Position numbers and translations under genes: made by a program
Shown here: positions 1-8,703 of the stretch, in pieces
How positions within the stretch are numbered: the first letter of the stretch is position 1
Layout of the letters: each line of letters starts with the position of its first letter
Assembly (NCBI GenBank): GCA_964629765.1
Contig: CAZVTK010000005.1
Location: 27,418-91,417 of the forward strand
Reading direction: 5' to 3'
Origin: RCIO01 sp964629765
Lineage (GTDB): Bacteria > Pseudomonadota > Alphaproteobacteria > Rhizobiales > Rhizobiaceae
DNA length: 64,000 nt
The notes under the pieces: model-generated
Databases searched by the model: none
Told to the model about the DNA's origin: nothing
Seen by the model: the letters and a program-made list of their open reading frames with translations, nothing else

Positions 1-225
1 AACAAGCCGGATCTCGTGCTCAACGATGTCGGGATGCTGGCCGGCATCATGGCCCAGATGGGCTTCACCCCGAAGGAAATGGCGGGGATCGCGCTGCTGT
101 CCACGTTCCCCGGCCTCATCGCGCATGTTTCGGAGGAGCTCCGGTCGGGGGTGCGATGCCGCATCGTCGCCCGCGAGGCGGTGGACTACGTCGGCGAGCG
201 GCGTGAGCTTCCGGACGGCGACTGA
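1..225 (+). CDS. citryl-CoA lyase / citrate synthase-like protein, C-terminal fragment
   Basis: Only the last 74 codons lie in the window; the reading frame is open from base 1 to the TGA at 223-225. The peptide has the helical end typical of citrate synthase/citryl-CoA lyase proteins: a Gly/Ala-rich stretch with MGFTPKEMAGI, then FPGLIAHVSEEL, and a closing DYVGERRELP resembling the R-x-x-Y-x-G end of the family. Members make or cleave citryl-CoA-type bonds between oxaloacetate and acyl-CoA. The active-site residues lie upstream, outside the window, so the reaction cannot be decided. It precedes an acyl-CoA ligase gene on the same strand, consistent with a CoA-thioester pathway. The family call is moderately sure; the substrate is unknown. 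Confidence 0.6.
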   Translation, partial: NKPDLVLNDVGMLAGIMAQMGFTPKEMAGIALLSTFPGLIAHVSEELRSGVRCRIVAREAVDYVGERRELPDGD

Positions 226-282
226 TCCGCCGCGATGAGCCCGGCAGCCGGCCCGCAGAAGATGCCAACACAGAGATACCCC

Positions 283-1818
283 ATGCGCCTTGAGCAGAGC
301 CTCATTCGCTCGCGGATCGACAGCCACGACATTGCGAAGCTGCTGACCTTCCCCGACGAAGCCTATGCGGATCGCGTGGCGTTCAGCTTTGAAGACACCG
401 AGCTTTCGTTCCGCGAGCTCCGCCGCAGCTCCCGTGCGCTTGCGGGCGGCCTGATCAGGAAGGGCGTCGGCGTGCAGGACCGCGTCACGACCCTGCTGCC
501 CAACTGCCTCGAAATCTGGCAGCTCTACTTCGCGACGGCGGCGGCGCGCGGGATTTTCATGCCGTTGAACCGGGACCTCGCGACGAGCGAGATCTCCTAC
601 ATGATCGCGCATGCGGAGCCGAGGATCATCGTGACGAACCAGGATTTGCTGCCCCGGGTGCAAGCGGCTCTCGAAGGGCTCGCGCCCGCGCCCGCCATCC
701 TGCTGCTCGATGAGAACGCTCCCGATGCGCGGCGACTTTCCATGCTGGAAGACGAATCGGTTCCGTTGCCCGAGACGGATCCGGAGGACGTCGTTCTGAT
801 CTCCTACACATCGGGATCGACCGCCAAGCCGAAGGCGATCGCCTTCTCTCATCGCGTCGAGCTCGACGGGGCCAGCCTCTACGAGCGCGCCTGGGATGTG
901 ACCCAGGACGACAAGGTGCTGATCGCCATGTCGCTCGGCTGGACCTATGGCGTCAATCCCGGCTCGTTCCCCGAGCTGCGGGCGGGGGGCTCCGTCGTCC
1001 TGCTCGAGAAATTCAATCCGGTCCGGGTTCTGGAGGCCATCCAGCGCCACAAGGTGACCATCATGAAGGGCGTGCCGACGATGTACGCCATGATGCTGGC
1101 GCATGTCGAGGAAACGGGAAGGACGTACGATCTGTCGTCGCTTCGCGTCGTGCTCTGCGCCGGTGCCGATCTCCCCATCTCCCTGGCGCGGCGCTTCAGG
1201 GAAGTGTTCGGCATTCCGATCGTCAATTTCCTTGGAATGGGGGAGGTCAAGCTCGTCGCTTCGCCGAGGGCGGAGAACGGGTTCAGCGCCCCGGAAGGTT
1301 CGGTCGGCAAGCCGCCGCCCGGCGTCGAAGTCCGCTTTGTCGACGAGACGATGAACGACGTGCCGGACGGTCAGCCGGGCGAATTCCTCGTTCGCTCCAT
1401 CGGCTGGATGAGCGGCTATTTCCGCGAGCCGGAGAAGACGGCCGCGTGCAATCTCGACGGCTGGTACGTGTCCGGCGACCTCGGCTACCGCGATGAGAAC
1501 GGGTTCATCTATTTCGTCGGCCGCAGCCGCGAGCAGATCATCCGGGGGGGAGCCAAGATCGCCCCGGCGGAGGTCGAGGAGGTGCTGGTCGAACATCCCG
1601 GCGTCGATCAATGCGCGGTGATCGGCGTGGCGGACGAGCTCTACGGCGAAGCCGTCAAGGCCTTCATCGTCACGCGCGACAAGGGCCTGAACCACGCGGC
1701 GCTGGTGAGCTTCTGCGCCGGGAAGCTGGCTCCGTTCAAGGTGCCGACCGTCTATGAATTCGTCGAATCGCTGCCGATCGGCCCGACCGGAAAAGTCCAG
1801 AAGAAGCTCCTCAAGTGA
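283..1818 (+). CDS. AMP-forming acyl/aryl-CoA ligase
   Basis: An ANL-superfamily ligase that activates a carboxylic acid through an acyl-adenylate to a CoA thioester. The P-loop YTSGSTAKPKA is intact, followed by an adenylate-binding region (FLGMGEVK), the hinge region GWYVSGDLGYRDENGFIYFVGR, and a C-terminal PTGKVQKK with the adenylation lysine. Length (511 aa) is normal for benzoate- or fatty-acid-type ligases. The ATG at 283 is chosen because conserved sequence begins close to it; the same frame is open from ATGs at 235 and 262, and 235 would leave only 9 bp after the preceding gene. It probably forms an operon with the lyase fragment and the downstream hydrolases. The acid substrate is not evident. 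Confidence 0.85.
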   Translation: MRLEQSLIRSRIDSHDIAKLLTFPDEAYADRVAFSFEDTELSFRELRRSSRALAGGLIRKGVGVQDRVTTLLPNCLEIWQLYFATAAARGIFMPLNRDLATSEISYMIAHAEPRIIVTNQDLLPRVQAALEGLAPAPAILLLDENAPDARRLSMLEDESVPLPETDPEDVVLISYTSGSTAKPKAIAFSHRVELDGASLYERAWDVTQDDKVLIAMSLGWTYGVNPGSFPELRAGGSVVLLEKFNPVRVLEAIQRHKVTIMKGVPTMYAMMLAHVEETGRTYDLSSLRVVLCAGADLPISLARRFREVFGIPIVNFLGMGEVKLVASPRAENGFSAPEGSVGKPPPGVEVRFVDETMNDVPDGQPGEFLVRSIGWMSGYFREPEKTAACNLDGWYVSGDLGYRDENGFIYFVGRSREQIIRGGAKIAPAEVEEVLVEHPGVDQCAVIGVADELYGEAVKAFIVTRDKGLNHAALVSFCAGKLAPFKVPTVYEFVESLPIGPTGKVQKKLLK

Positions 1819-1894
1819 CGGCGCGCACCTCTGCCCCGCTGGTTGAACCGCGCTCCTGCCCGCGCAGGAGCGGTCGCCGAGGACTGGTCCGGCA

Positions 1895-2749
1895 ATGACG
1901 ACGACGATCTGCCTGAGCTTTGATTTCGATGCGGTTTCGATCTGGGTCAGCACGTTCGGGCAGGTCTCGCCCGGCCCGGTCTCGCGCGGCGAATACGGGG
2001 CGAATATCGGCATCGGCCGCATCCTGAAACTGCTCGACGAGAAAGGCATAAGAGCCACGTTCTTCACGCCGTCGCACACGGCGGTTTCCTTTCCCGGAGA
2101 GGTCAGGGCCATCCGCGACGCGGGCCACGAGATCGGCGTCCACGGCTTTGCGCATGAAAGCCCGGTGGGCCTCGAACGGGAGGCGGAGGCCGATCTCCTC
2201 GATCGCGCGATCGCGCGCCTGCGAACGGTCCTCGGCGAAGAGTGGCGTCCTGCGGGCTACCGGTCCCCGGCGTGGGACATGTCCCGCGCGACGGTCGATC
2301 TGCTCATCGAGCGCGGGTTCGTCTACGACAGCAGCCTGATGGCGGACGACTTCCGGCCCTATCGCGCGCGCAAGGGAGACCGCGTCGACGAGGATGCGTT
2401 CCAGCCGGGCACGCCCACGAAGCTGGTCGAGATCCCGGTGGCCTGGGAGCTGGACGACTTTCCCTACTTCACCTTCCTCAACCGCCCGCTTTTCGCCGGG
2501 CTGCGCAATCCGGCCGACGTGCTCGACATCTGGGCCGGCGAATTCGACTGGTGCCATCGCAATGTCGAATCCGGCGTGTTCACCCTGACGATGCATCCCG
2601 AAGTGATCGGCCGCGGTCCCCGCATGGAGATGCTTTCGCGGCTGATCGATCGCATGATGGCGACCGGAGATGTGCGTTTCTCCACCCTCGCGGACGAAGC
2701 CCTGCGCCAGGACAGGATCTTGCCGGCAACCCCGGCAGAGAAAGGCTGA
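1895..2749 (+). CDS. polysaccharide deacetylase-family hydrolase (NodB fold)
   Basis: A 284-residue protein of the carbohydrate esterase 4 fold. Near the N-terminus, SFDFDA supplies the catalytic/metal Asp pair. GHEIGVHGFAHES carries the HxxxH zinc ligands, and YRSPAWDM is the R-x-P motif of the third conserved block. There is no signal peptide, so it should act in the cytoplasm. Cytoplasmic members include the PuuE/allantoinase-type amide hydrolases, so an amide or cyclic imide is more likely than cell-wall polymer; this is inferred from location and the neighbouring amidase. ATG 1895 follows GAGGA at reasonable spacing. The next gene starts 4 bp after its stop. Confidence 0.75.
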   Translation: MTTTICLSFDFDAVSIWVSTFGQVSPGPVSRGEYGANIGIGRILKLLDEKGIRATFFTPSHTAVSFPGEVRAIRDAGHEIGVHGFAHESPVGLEREAEADLLDRAIARLRTVLGEEWRPAGYRSPAWDMSRATVDLLIERGFVYDSSLMADDFRPYRARKGDRVDEDAFQPGTPTKLVEIPVAWELDDFPYFTFLNRPLFAGLRNPADVLDIWAGEFDWCHRNVESGVFTLTMHPEVIGRGPRMEMLSRLIDRMMATGDVRFSTLADEALRQDRILPATPAEKG

Positions 2750-2753
2750 AGCC

Positions 2754-4166
2754 GTGAATCTCGACGAATACGTCAGGGAGGACGCGCTCGGGCTCGCCTC
2801 GCTCCTGAAATCCGGCGAGGTCACGGCGCGGGAGCTGATGGAGTGCGCGATCCGCGTGGCGGAGGAGAAAAACCCCTCCGTCAACGCTCTCTGTCACCTG
2901 CGATTCGAGTGGGCGCTCGAACAGGCCGCCATCGCCGAGCTCAAGGGTACGTTCGGCGCTATCCCCTTTCTCCTGAAGGATTCGGCGAGTTCTTCGACGA
3001 TATTCCCCTCGACCAATGGCTCGTGCCTGTTTCCGGCAACGCCCGGAAAGGAGGATTCCACGCTGGTCAAGCGCTTCCTGGCCGACGGCTTTCTGCCTTT
3101 TGCCAGGACGACGGTGCCGGAATTCTGCATGGCGCCGATCACGGAAGCGCGTCTTTATGGAGCGCCCACCCGAAATCCGTTCGATCTGTCCCGTTCGGCC
3201 GGAGGCTCCAGCGGCGGCGCCGCGGCGGCCGTCGCTTCCGGCATCGTGCCGGTCGCGCATGGCAGCGACGGAGGCGGTTCGATCCGCATTCCCGCCGCCT
3301 GCTGCGGTCTCTACGGGCTCAAGACGTCCCGCGGCCTGACGCCGCACGGCCCGGCCCGAAGCGAAGGCTGGGGCGGGCTCGCGGTCGACGGCGTGCTGTC
3401 GCGCAGCGTCCGCGACACCGCGGCCGCCCTCGACGGGATTGCCGGATACGAGATCGGCCAATATTACGCCGCGCCGCAACGGCCCCGGTCCTACCTTGCC
3501 GTTCTCGAAAAGCCTTTCAATGACCGCCTGCGCATCGCGAAATGGACGAAAGGCTTCGAAGGCGTCGAGGTCGCGACGGATGTCATGCCCGCGGTCGACC
3601 GGGTCGAGAACATACTGGCCGCTCTGGGACATGAGGTCGTCGAGGCAGATCCGCCTCCCGTCAGGTACGATGCGTTTGTCGGCGCCCTGATCGACATGAT
3701 GTCGGCCAGCGTGACGGTCGCCGTCAACGGCTTCCTCCTGCACAATCCGGGCGCGGATATCTCGCAGCTTCTGGAGCCCGCCATCCATGACGCCTGGAGC
3801 AGGGGGCGGCATATCAGCGCCGAAACCTACAGCCTCGCCCTCATTCGCTTCCAGTCCATTGCCAGGACGATGGAACACTGGATGGCCGGCTATGATTTTG
3901 CGATCACGCCTACGCTGACCAGATTGCCGGTCCCGCTCGGGACGCTGACCATGGACGACGACTTCGTTCCGTTTCGCAGGAAGGTCGCCGGATACACGGC
4001 ATTTCTGGCTCTCATCAACGCTTCGGGCCAACCGGCCGCGAACCTGCCCGTCCATCGGACGCGGACGGGCCTTCCCGTCGGCGCGCAGCTCATCGGTCAT
4101 TTCGGCGCCGACGCGGATGTCCTCAGGCTGTCGTGGCAGATTCTCGAGGCGCTTCAGGCGGCGTGA
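2754..4166 (+). CDS. amidase (amidase-signature family)
   Basis: A 470-residue Ser-cisSer-Lys amidohydrolase that hydrolyses a carboxamide to acid plus ammonia or amine. The triad can be placed: Lys75 in FLLKDSA, cis-Ser152 in GGSSGG, and nucleophile Ser176 in GGGSIR; the 24-residue Ser-Ser spacing is that of the family. I choose the GTG start at 2754, just after an AGAAAGG Shine-Dalgarno and 4 bp after the deacetylase stop; upstream frame extension overlaps that gene and is not family-like. No signal peptide is seen. It is tightly coupled to the deacetylase-fold gene, suggesting successive hydrolytic steps on one nitrogenous substrate. Specificity within the family cannot be read from sequence. 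Confidence 0.85.
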   Translation: MNLDEYVREDALGLASLLKSGEVTARELMECAIRVAEEKNPSVNALCHLRFEWALEQAAIAELKGTFGAIPFLLKDSASSSTIFPSTNGSCLFPATPGKEDSTLVKRFLADGFLPFARTTVPEFCMAPITEARLYGAPTRNPFDLSRSAGGSSGGAAAAVASGIVPVAHGSDGGGSIRIPAACCGLYGLKTSRGLTPHGPARSEGWGGLAVDGVLSRSVRDTAAALDGIAGYEIGQYYAAPQRPRSYLAVLEKPFNDRLRIAKWTKGFEGVEVATDVMPAVDRVENILAALGHEVVEADPPPVRYDAFVGALIDMMSASVTVAVNGFLLHNPGADISQLLEPAIHDAWSRGRHISAETYSLALIRFQSIARTMEHWMAGYDFAITPTLTRLPVPLGTLTMDDDFVPFRRKVAGYTAFLALINASGQPAANLPVHRTRTGLPVGAQLIGHFGADADVLRLSWQILEALQAA

Positions 4167-4195
4167 TTCGCTGCTCCATCGGTCAGGAAACAAAG

Positions 4196-5254
4196 ATGAG
4201 ACGATACCGCATGGCGGTCATCCCCGGCGACGGGATCGGGACCGAAGTTGTCGACGCGACCCTTCCGGCGCTTCACGCGGCCGCCGAAAAACATGGCTTC
4301 CGTCTGGAAGAAACGCATTTCGAATGGAGCTGTGAAACCTGTCTCCGCACCGGGCGGATGATGCCGCAGGACGGCATCTCGCAGTTACGGTCCTTCGACT
4401 CGATCCTGCTGGGCGCTGTCGGCTGGCCGGCTAAGGTTCCCGACAACGTTTCCCTGCACGGGCTCCTGCTTCCGATCCGCAAGCAGTTCGACCTCTATGT
4501 CAACATGCGGCCTCATCGGCTTCTTCCCGGGATCGATGGCCCGCTCAGGAAATCGAAATTCGATATTCTCTGCATCAGGGAGAATACCGAAGGCGAATAT
4601 TCCGGCGCGGGCGGCCGCGTACACGCCGGAAGCGCCCATGAGGTCGCGGTCGAAACGTCGATCTTCACGCGCCGGGCGGTCGAGCGGATCCTGCGGTTCG
4701 GCTTCGAGCAGGCCCGCAAGCGCAGCTTTCGCCTCGCCTCCGTGACCAAGTCGAATGCGCAAAAGCACTCGATGGTGTTCTGGGACGAAGTCACCGAGGA
4801 GCTCGCGGCCGAGTATCGCGACGTGCAGGTGACGCGCTATCATGTCGATGCGATCTCCGCGCGCATGATTACCCATCCGGAGTCGCTGGACGTAGTCGTC
4901 GCTTCCAACCTGTTCGGCGATATACTGACCGACATCGGCGCGGCAATTCAGGGCGGCCTGGGATTTGCCGCCTCCGCCAATCTCAATCCCGATGGCGGCG
5001 TGCCGTCGATGTTCGAGCCGGTCCATGGATCGGCTCCCGACATTGCGGGCAAGCAGGTGGCCAACCCCATCGCGACCCTCTGGTGCGCGGCGCTCATGCT
5101 GGAGCATCTCGGAGAGGCGGCGGCGGCAGCCGATCTGATGCTTGCCCTGTCGTGGGTGACGACGCAGACCGCATTGCTGACGCCCGATTGCGGGGGCCGG
5201 GCGCGCACGCAGGCATTGGGCCGGAGCGTTGCCGATCGCATCGCGGGCCTCTGA
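4196..5254 (+). CDS. tartrate dehydrogenase / 3-isopropylmalate dehydrogenase-family enzyme
   Basis: A 352-residue NAD(P)-dependent beta-decarboxylating dehydrogenase. It starts with MAVIPGDGIGTEVV, has CIRENTEGEYSGAGG for substrate binding, the lysine/Asp region VTKSNAQKHSM, and VASNLFGDILTDIGAA for the metal-binding Asp residues, then FEPVHGSAPDIAGK for the cofactor. The GEYSGAGG signature favours the tartrate dehydrogenase/decarboxylase group over LeuB. ATG 4196 follows AGGAAA at 4185-4190. It closes the plus-strand cluster and is convergent with the Lrp-type gene. It may dehydrogenate a 2-hydroxy diacid produced by the upstream hydrolases, which is inference. Confidence 0.8.
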   Translation: MRRYRMAVIPGDGIGTEVVDATLPALHAAAEKHGFRLEETHFEWSCETCLRTGRMMPQDGISQLRSFDSILLGAVGWPAKVPDNVSLHGLLLPIRKQFDLYVNMRPHRLLPGIDGPLRKSKFDILCIRENTEGEYSGAGGRVHAGSAHEVAVETSIFTRRAVERILRFGFEQARKRSFRLASVTKSNAQKHSMVFWDEVTEELAAEYRDVQVTRYHVDAISARMITHPESLDVVVASNLFGDILTDIGAAIQGGLGFAASANLNPDGGVPSMFEPVHGSAPDIAGKQVANPIATLWCAALMLEHLGEAAAAADLMLALSWVTTQTALLTPDCGGRARTQALGRSVADRIAGL

Positions 5255-5292
5255 CCGCGGGCCCCGCGCCCTGCCCGAGGGTTCGCAGCGTT

Positions 5293-5310
5293 TCGGCCGT
5301 TACCGGCCGA
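5293..5310. terminator. possible hairpin between convergent genes
   Basis: A perfect 7-bp inverted repeat TCGGCCG / CGGCCGA with a TTAC loop at the 3' ends of the convergent dehydrogenase and Lrp genes; it includes the Lrp stop codon. No T-run follows on either strand, so termination is uncertain. Confidence 0.25.
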
Positions 5311-5773
5311 GCGTGTCGAGATCCACGGGGCGGTTCTGGAGGATGGCCTCCATCGAGAAGAATCCGGTGACCGTCTCCAGATCGAAGTCGGTTATCAGCT
5401 TCTGGTAGAAGGCGTCGTAGCCGGCCATGCCGCGCGTGCGGACCTTGATCAGGTAGTCCCAGTCGCCGCCGATGCGGTAGAAATCCGTCACTTCCGGCAG
5501 CTTCTCCACATGGGCGCGAAACCTCTCCGCCCATTCCTTCGAATGATGCCGCGTCCGGGTCATCACGAAAACGGTGAGGTCGAGGCCCAGCGCGTCGAGG
5601 TCTATCGCGGTCGTGCTTCCCAGGATGACGCCGCTCGCCTGCAAGCGCTGGAGCCGGCGCCAGCAGGCGTTTTGCGACAGGCCGACCCGGTCGGCCAGCT
5701 CGCGCTGCGAGATGCCCCCGTCCTTCTGCAGGCAGGTCAGGATTTTCAGATCGATCGAGTCGACTTGGAGCAT
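5300..5773 (-). CDS. Lrp/AsnC-family transcriptional regulator
   Basis: A feast/famine regulator of 157 aa: an N-terminal winged HTH (DSIDLKILTCLQ, then ISQRELADRVGLSQNACWRRLQRL) and a C-terminal RAM ligand-binding domain (VTDFYRIGGDWDYLIKV). These proteins bind amino acids or related metabolites and act locally. The start at 5773 places the HTH at the usual distance from the N-terminus and has GGCGA upstream; ATG 5785 or 5818 would add residues without an SD. It is divergent from the class V aminotransferase 113 bp away, its most likely target. Confidence 0.85.
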   Translation of the reverse strand: MLQVDSIDLKILTCLQKDGGISQRELADRVGLSQNACWRRLQRLQASGVILGSTTAIDLDALGLDLTVFVMTRTRHHSKEWAERFRAHVEKLPEVTDFYRIGGDWDYLIKVRTRGMAGYDAFYQKLITDFDLETVTGFFSMEAILQNRPVDLDTLGR

Positions 5774-5885
5774 TTCGCCGATCATATGACACACGCAAAC
5801 GTAGGATTGGCAGAACAACGGTGAGGTTTCAACATGCGGGCCGCGATATCTTCGGCCGACGCTTCACCTCTACCGGACATTCGCC

Positions 5886-7367
5886 TTGGGCTCACACCTC
5901 GCCGAGACTTCCGCCAGCCTGCTCGCCGGCTTTCGCCGGGAGATGGAGCGGGGGAACCTGATCCGGGCGCTTGCCGACGGGCTGGTCGGCAGGGACGCGA
6001 CCGTCGACGGGCCGTTCGGCGCCAGGCCGCTGGTCTACGCGGACTATGTGGCTTCCGGGCGGGCGCTCATGCAGATCGAGCGCTTCATTCTGGAGCAGGT
6101 GCTGCCCTACTACGCCAACAGCCACACCGAGGCGTCCTGGTGCGGCGGCATGATGACCCGGCTGCGCCGCGACGCCCGCGCCACGATCGCCGCCTGCTGC
6201 GGCGCAGGCGATCGCCATGCCGTCATCTTCGCCGGCTCCGGCGCGACGGCGGGCATCAACCGCCTTGTTTCGCTGTTCGGGGTCGGCCCGGGCGCGCTCG
6301 TGCTCGTGGGGCCTTACGAACACCACTCCAACATCCTGCCCTGGCGCGAAAGCGGCGCCGAGGTGATGGAAATCCCCGAAGCCGCCGAAGGCGGGCCCGA
6401 CCTCGCCGCGCTGAAGCAGGCCCTCGCCGCGGCAGGCGGCGGCCGGCAGGTGATATGCGCCTTTTCCGCTGCGTCCAACGTGACCGGCATCGTCACGGAT
6501 GCCACGGCGGTGACGCGCATGGCCAAGGCGGCCGGCGCGCTGATCGTCTGGGACTACGCGGGCGGCGGCCCCTATCTGCCGATATCCATGACCGTTGGAG
6601 ACGGTCACGACATCGATGCGATCGTGGTGTCGCCGCACAAATTCATCGGCGGGCCCGGCGCGTCGGGCGTCCTCGTCGTGCGCCGCGACGCCGTGGCGCG
6701 CCGCAAGCCCACCTGGCCGGGCGGCGGGACGGTGCGTTTCGTTTCGCCCACCGCGCACGACTACAGCGCGAGCCTGGAAGCGCGCGAGGAGGCCGGCACG
6801 CCGAATGTCGTGGGCGACATCCGCGCCGCGCTGGCATTCATCGTCAAGGACGCCATTGGCGCGGCCGCGATGGGCGAGCGCAACCGCGCCCTGGCGCAAC
6901 GCGCCGCCGCCGCATGGGCGGGCGTCGAGCGGCTGGAGCTTCTCGGATCGCTCAGGGCGGAGCGCCTGCCGATCTTCTCCTTCCGTGTGCGCGACGGGCG
7001 CGGCGGCTATGTGCACCAGCAACTGGTGACGCGCATGCTGAGCGACCGCTTCGGCATACAGGCACGCGGCGGCTGCGCATGCGCCGGACCCTACGTCCAC
7101 CGGCTGCTCGACATCGGCCCGGAGGAGTCGGACCAGCTTCGCGCCGCCATCCTTGCCGGCGACGAGATCGCCAAGCCGGGCTTCACGCGGTTGAACTTCA
7201 GCATATTGCTGCCGGAAGACAAGGTCGCCTTCATCATCGACAGCGTCGCCCGGCTTGCCGGCGACGCGGCCGACCACCAAGCGCGCTACGACTTCGACCC
7301 GTCCAGGGCCATCTTCTTCCCGAGAGCGGCTGAAAGGGCCGGTGCATTGGCCCCTCTGCCCGGCTGA
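5886..7367 (+). CDS. class V aminotransferase / cysteine desulfurase-fold PLP enzyme
   Basis: A PLP-dependent fold-type I protein of the NifS/selenocysteine-lyase group. The Schiff-base lysine is Lys252 in SPHKFIGG (counting from the TTG at 5886); YANSHTEAS, GSGATAGINR and EHHSNILPW are typical substrate- and PLP-binding blocks. It is longer (about 490 aa) than ordinary desulfurases, and no Fe-S assembly genes are nearby, so a catabolic role is more likely than Fe-S biogenesis. A Cys pair occurs in GGCACAGPYVH near the C-terminus. The start is uncertain: TTG 5886 or ATG 5943. It is divergent from the Lrp gene and convergent with the E2 gene. Confidence 0.75.
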   Translation: MGSHLAETSASLLAGFRREMERGNLIRALADGLVGRDATVDGPFGARPLVYADYVASGRALMQIERFILEQVLPYYANSHTEASWCGGMMTRLRRDARATIAACCGAGDRHAVIFAGSGATAGINRLVSLFGVGPGALVLVGPYEHHSNILPWRESGAEVMEIPEAAEGGPDLAALKQALAAAGGGRQVICAFSAASNVTGIVTDATAVTRMAKAAGALIVWDYAGGGPYLPISMTVGDGHDIDAIVVSPHKFIGGPGASGVLVVRRDAVARRKPTWPGGGTVRFVSPTAHDYSASLEAREEAGTPNVVGDIRAALAFIVKDAIGAAAMGERNRALAQRAAAAWAGVERLELLGSLRAERLPIFSFRVRDGRGGYVHQQLVTRMLSDRFGIQARGGCACAGPYVHRLLDIGPEESDQLRAAILAGDEIAKPGFTRLNFSILLPEDKVAFIIDSVARLAGDAADHQARYDFDPSRAIFFPRAAERAGALAPLPG

Positions 7368-7386
7368 AGCCGCCGCGCCATCGTCC

Positions 7387-8682
7387 TCACGCGAGCAGCG
7401 CGAGCGGATTTTCGACCAGCCTCTTGAATGCCGCGAGAAGGCGCGCGCCGAGGGCGCCGTCGACGGTGCGATGGTCGACCGACAGCGTCACCGTCATCAC
7501 GGTGGCGATGACGCCGGCTTCGCCGCGCACGACGAAGCGCCTTTCGGCGGCGCCCACCGCAAGGATGGTGCCGTGCGGCGGATTGATGACCGCGTCGAAG
7601 GACGAGACGCCGAACATGCCGAGATTGGACAGCGAGGTCGTGCCTCCCTGATAGTCCTCGGGCGCGAGCTTGCGCTCGCGCGCCCGCGCGGCGAGGCGCT
7701 TCATCTCGTTCGAGATCACCGAAAGGGTTTTCGTCCCGGCATCGCGGACGACCGGCGTGATCAGCCCGCCATCGAGCGCAACGGCGACCGCGACGTCGAC
7801 CGGCTTGTGGCGCAGCATCCGGCCGTCGTCCCACGTCACATTGGCCTCGGGCACGTCGCGCAGAGCACAGGCGAGCGCCTTGATCATCATGTCGTTGACG
7901 GAGATCTTCCACGCCGGCTCCGCACCGTCGCGGGGCGCCGCCGCGTTGATCTGCGCCCGCAACGCCAGCGCGGCGTCGAGCTCGATATCGGCGCGCAGGT
8001 AGAAATGCGGGACCGTCTGCTTCGATTCCGTCAGCCGGCGCGCGATGGTGCGGCGCATCGGATCGAGCTCGACGATTTCGTAGCTGCCCGGCGGGTAGGG
8101 ACTGGCGGCCGCAGGTGCGCGCGCAGGTTCCGGGGCCGGCGGAGGTACGGCAAGGACGGGCCGGCCCGTTTCCCTTGTCGCGGAGATAGAGGCTGCGGCC
8201 TCGACATCGCGGGAAACGATGCGCCCGCGCGGGCCGCTGCCGGACAGGCCGGCGAGATCGACGCCGCGCGTTGCCGCGAGCCTTCGCGCAAGCGGCGACG
8301 CGGCCACCCGGCCGCTCGCGACCGCTGGCGCCCCGGCCCCGGCTGCTCCGTTGCCGGCGGGGCGGGCTGGCACCGGCGCCACCGCCGTCTGCACCGGCCC
8401 GGCCGGCTGCCAGCCGGCAGCGACCGACGCCGCATCCTCGCCTTCTTCCGCCAGGAGAGCCACCGGCGTCCTCACCGCGACCCCGGCGCTGCCCGCCGCG
8501 ACGATGATCCGGGCGATCACGCCGGCCGCGGGCGCTTCATATTCCATCGTCGCCTTGTCGGTCTCGATCTCGGCGATGACATCGCCGGCCGCGACCCGGT
8601 CACCTTCGCCGACGAGCCATCTGGCGAGCGTGCCTTCCTCCATCGTCGGGGAAAGCGCGGGCATGGCGAGCGTTATGGGCAT
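7387..8682 (-). CDS. 2-oxoacid dehydrogenase complex, E2 acyltransferase component
   Basis: The dihydrolipoamide acyltransferase core of a pyruvate/branched-chain/acetoin-type dehydrogenase complex, 431 aa. Residues 1-80 form one lipoyl domain with the lipoylated Lys43 in ETDKATME. An Ala/Pro-rich linker follows, then a peripheral-subunit (E3)-binding domain (SPLARRLAATRGVDL, GPRGRI), then the catalytic domain ending with His404 and Asp408 in DHRTVDG. All key residues are intact. It is the last gene of the minus-strand operon beginning with the M24 gene; VOC and fused E1 genes precede it. No E3 (lipoamide dehydrogenase) gene is in the window, so E3 must be shared from elsewhere. Which 2-oxoacid is used is not evident. 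Confidence 0.9.
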   Translation of the reverse strand: MPITLAMPALSPTMEEGTLARWLVGEGDRVAAGDVIAEIETDKATMEYEAPAAGVIARIIVAAGSAGVAVRTPVALLAEEGEDAASVAAGWQPAGPVQTAVAPVPARPAGNGAAGAGAPAVASGRVAASPLARRLAATRGVDLAGLSGSGPRGRIVSRDVEAAASISATRETGRPVLAVPPPAPEPARAPAAASPYPPGSYEIVELDPMRRTIARRLTESKQTVPHFYLRADIELDAALALRAQINAAAPRDGAEPAWKISVNDMMIKALACALRDVPEANVTWDDGRMLRHKPVDVAVAVALDGGLITPVVRDAGTKTLSVISNEMKRLAARARERKLAPEDYQGGTTSLSNLGMFGVSSFDAVINPPHGTILAVGAAERRFVVRGEAGVIATVMTVTLSVDHRTVDGALGARLLAAFKRLVENPLALLA

Positions 8683-8703
8683 GATGGTTGTCTGTTCCTC
8701 GGG

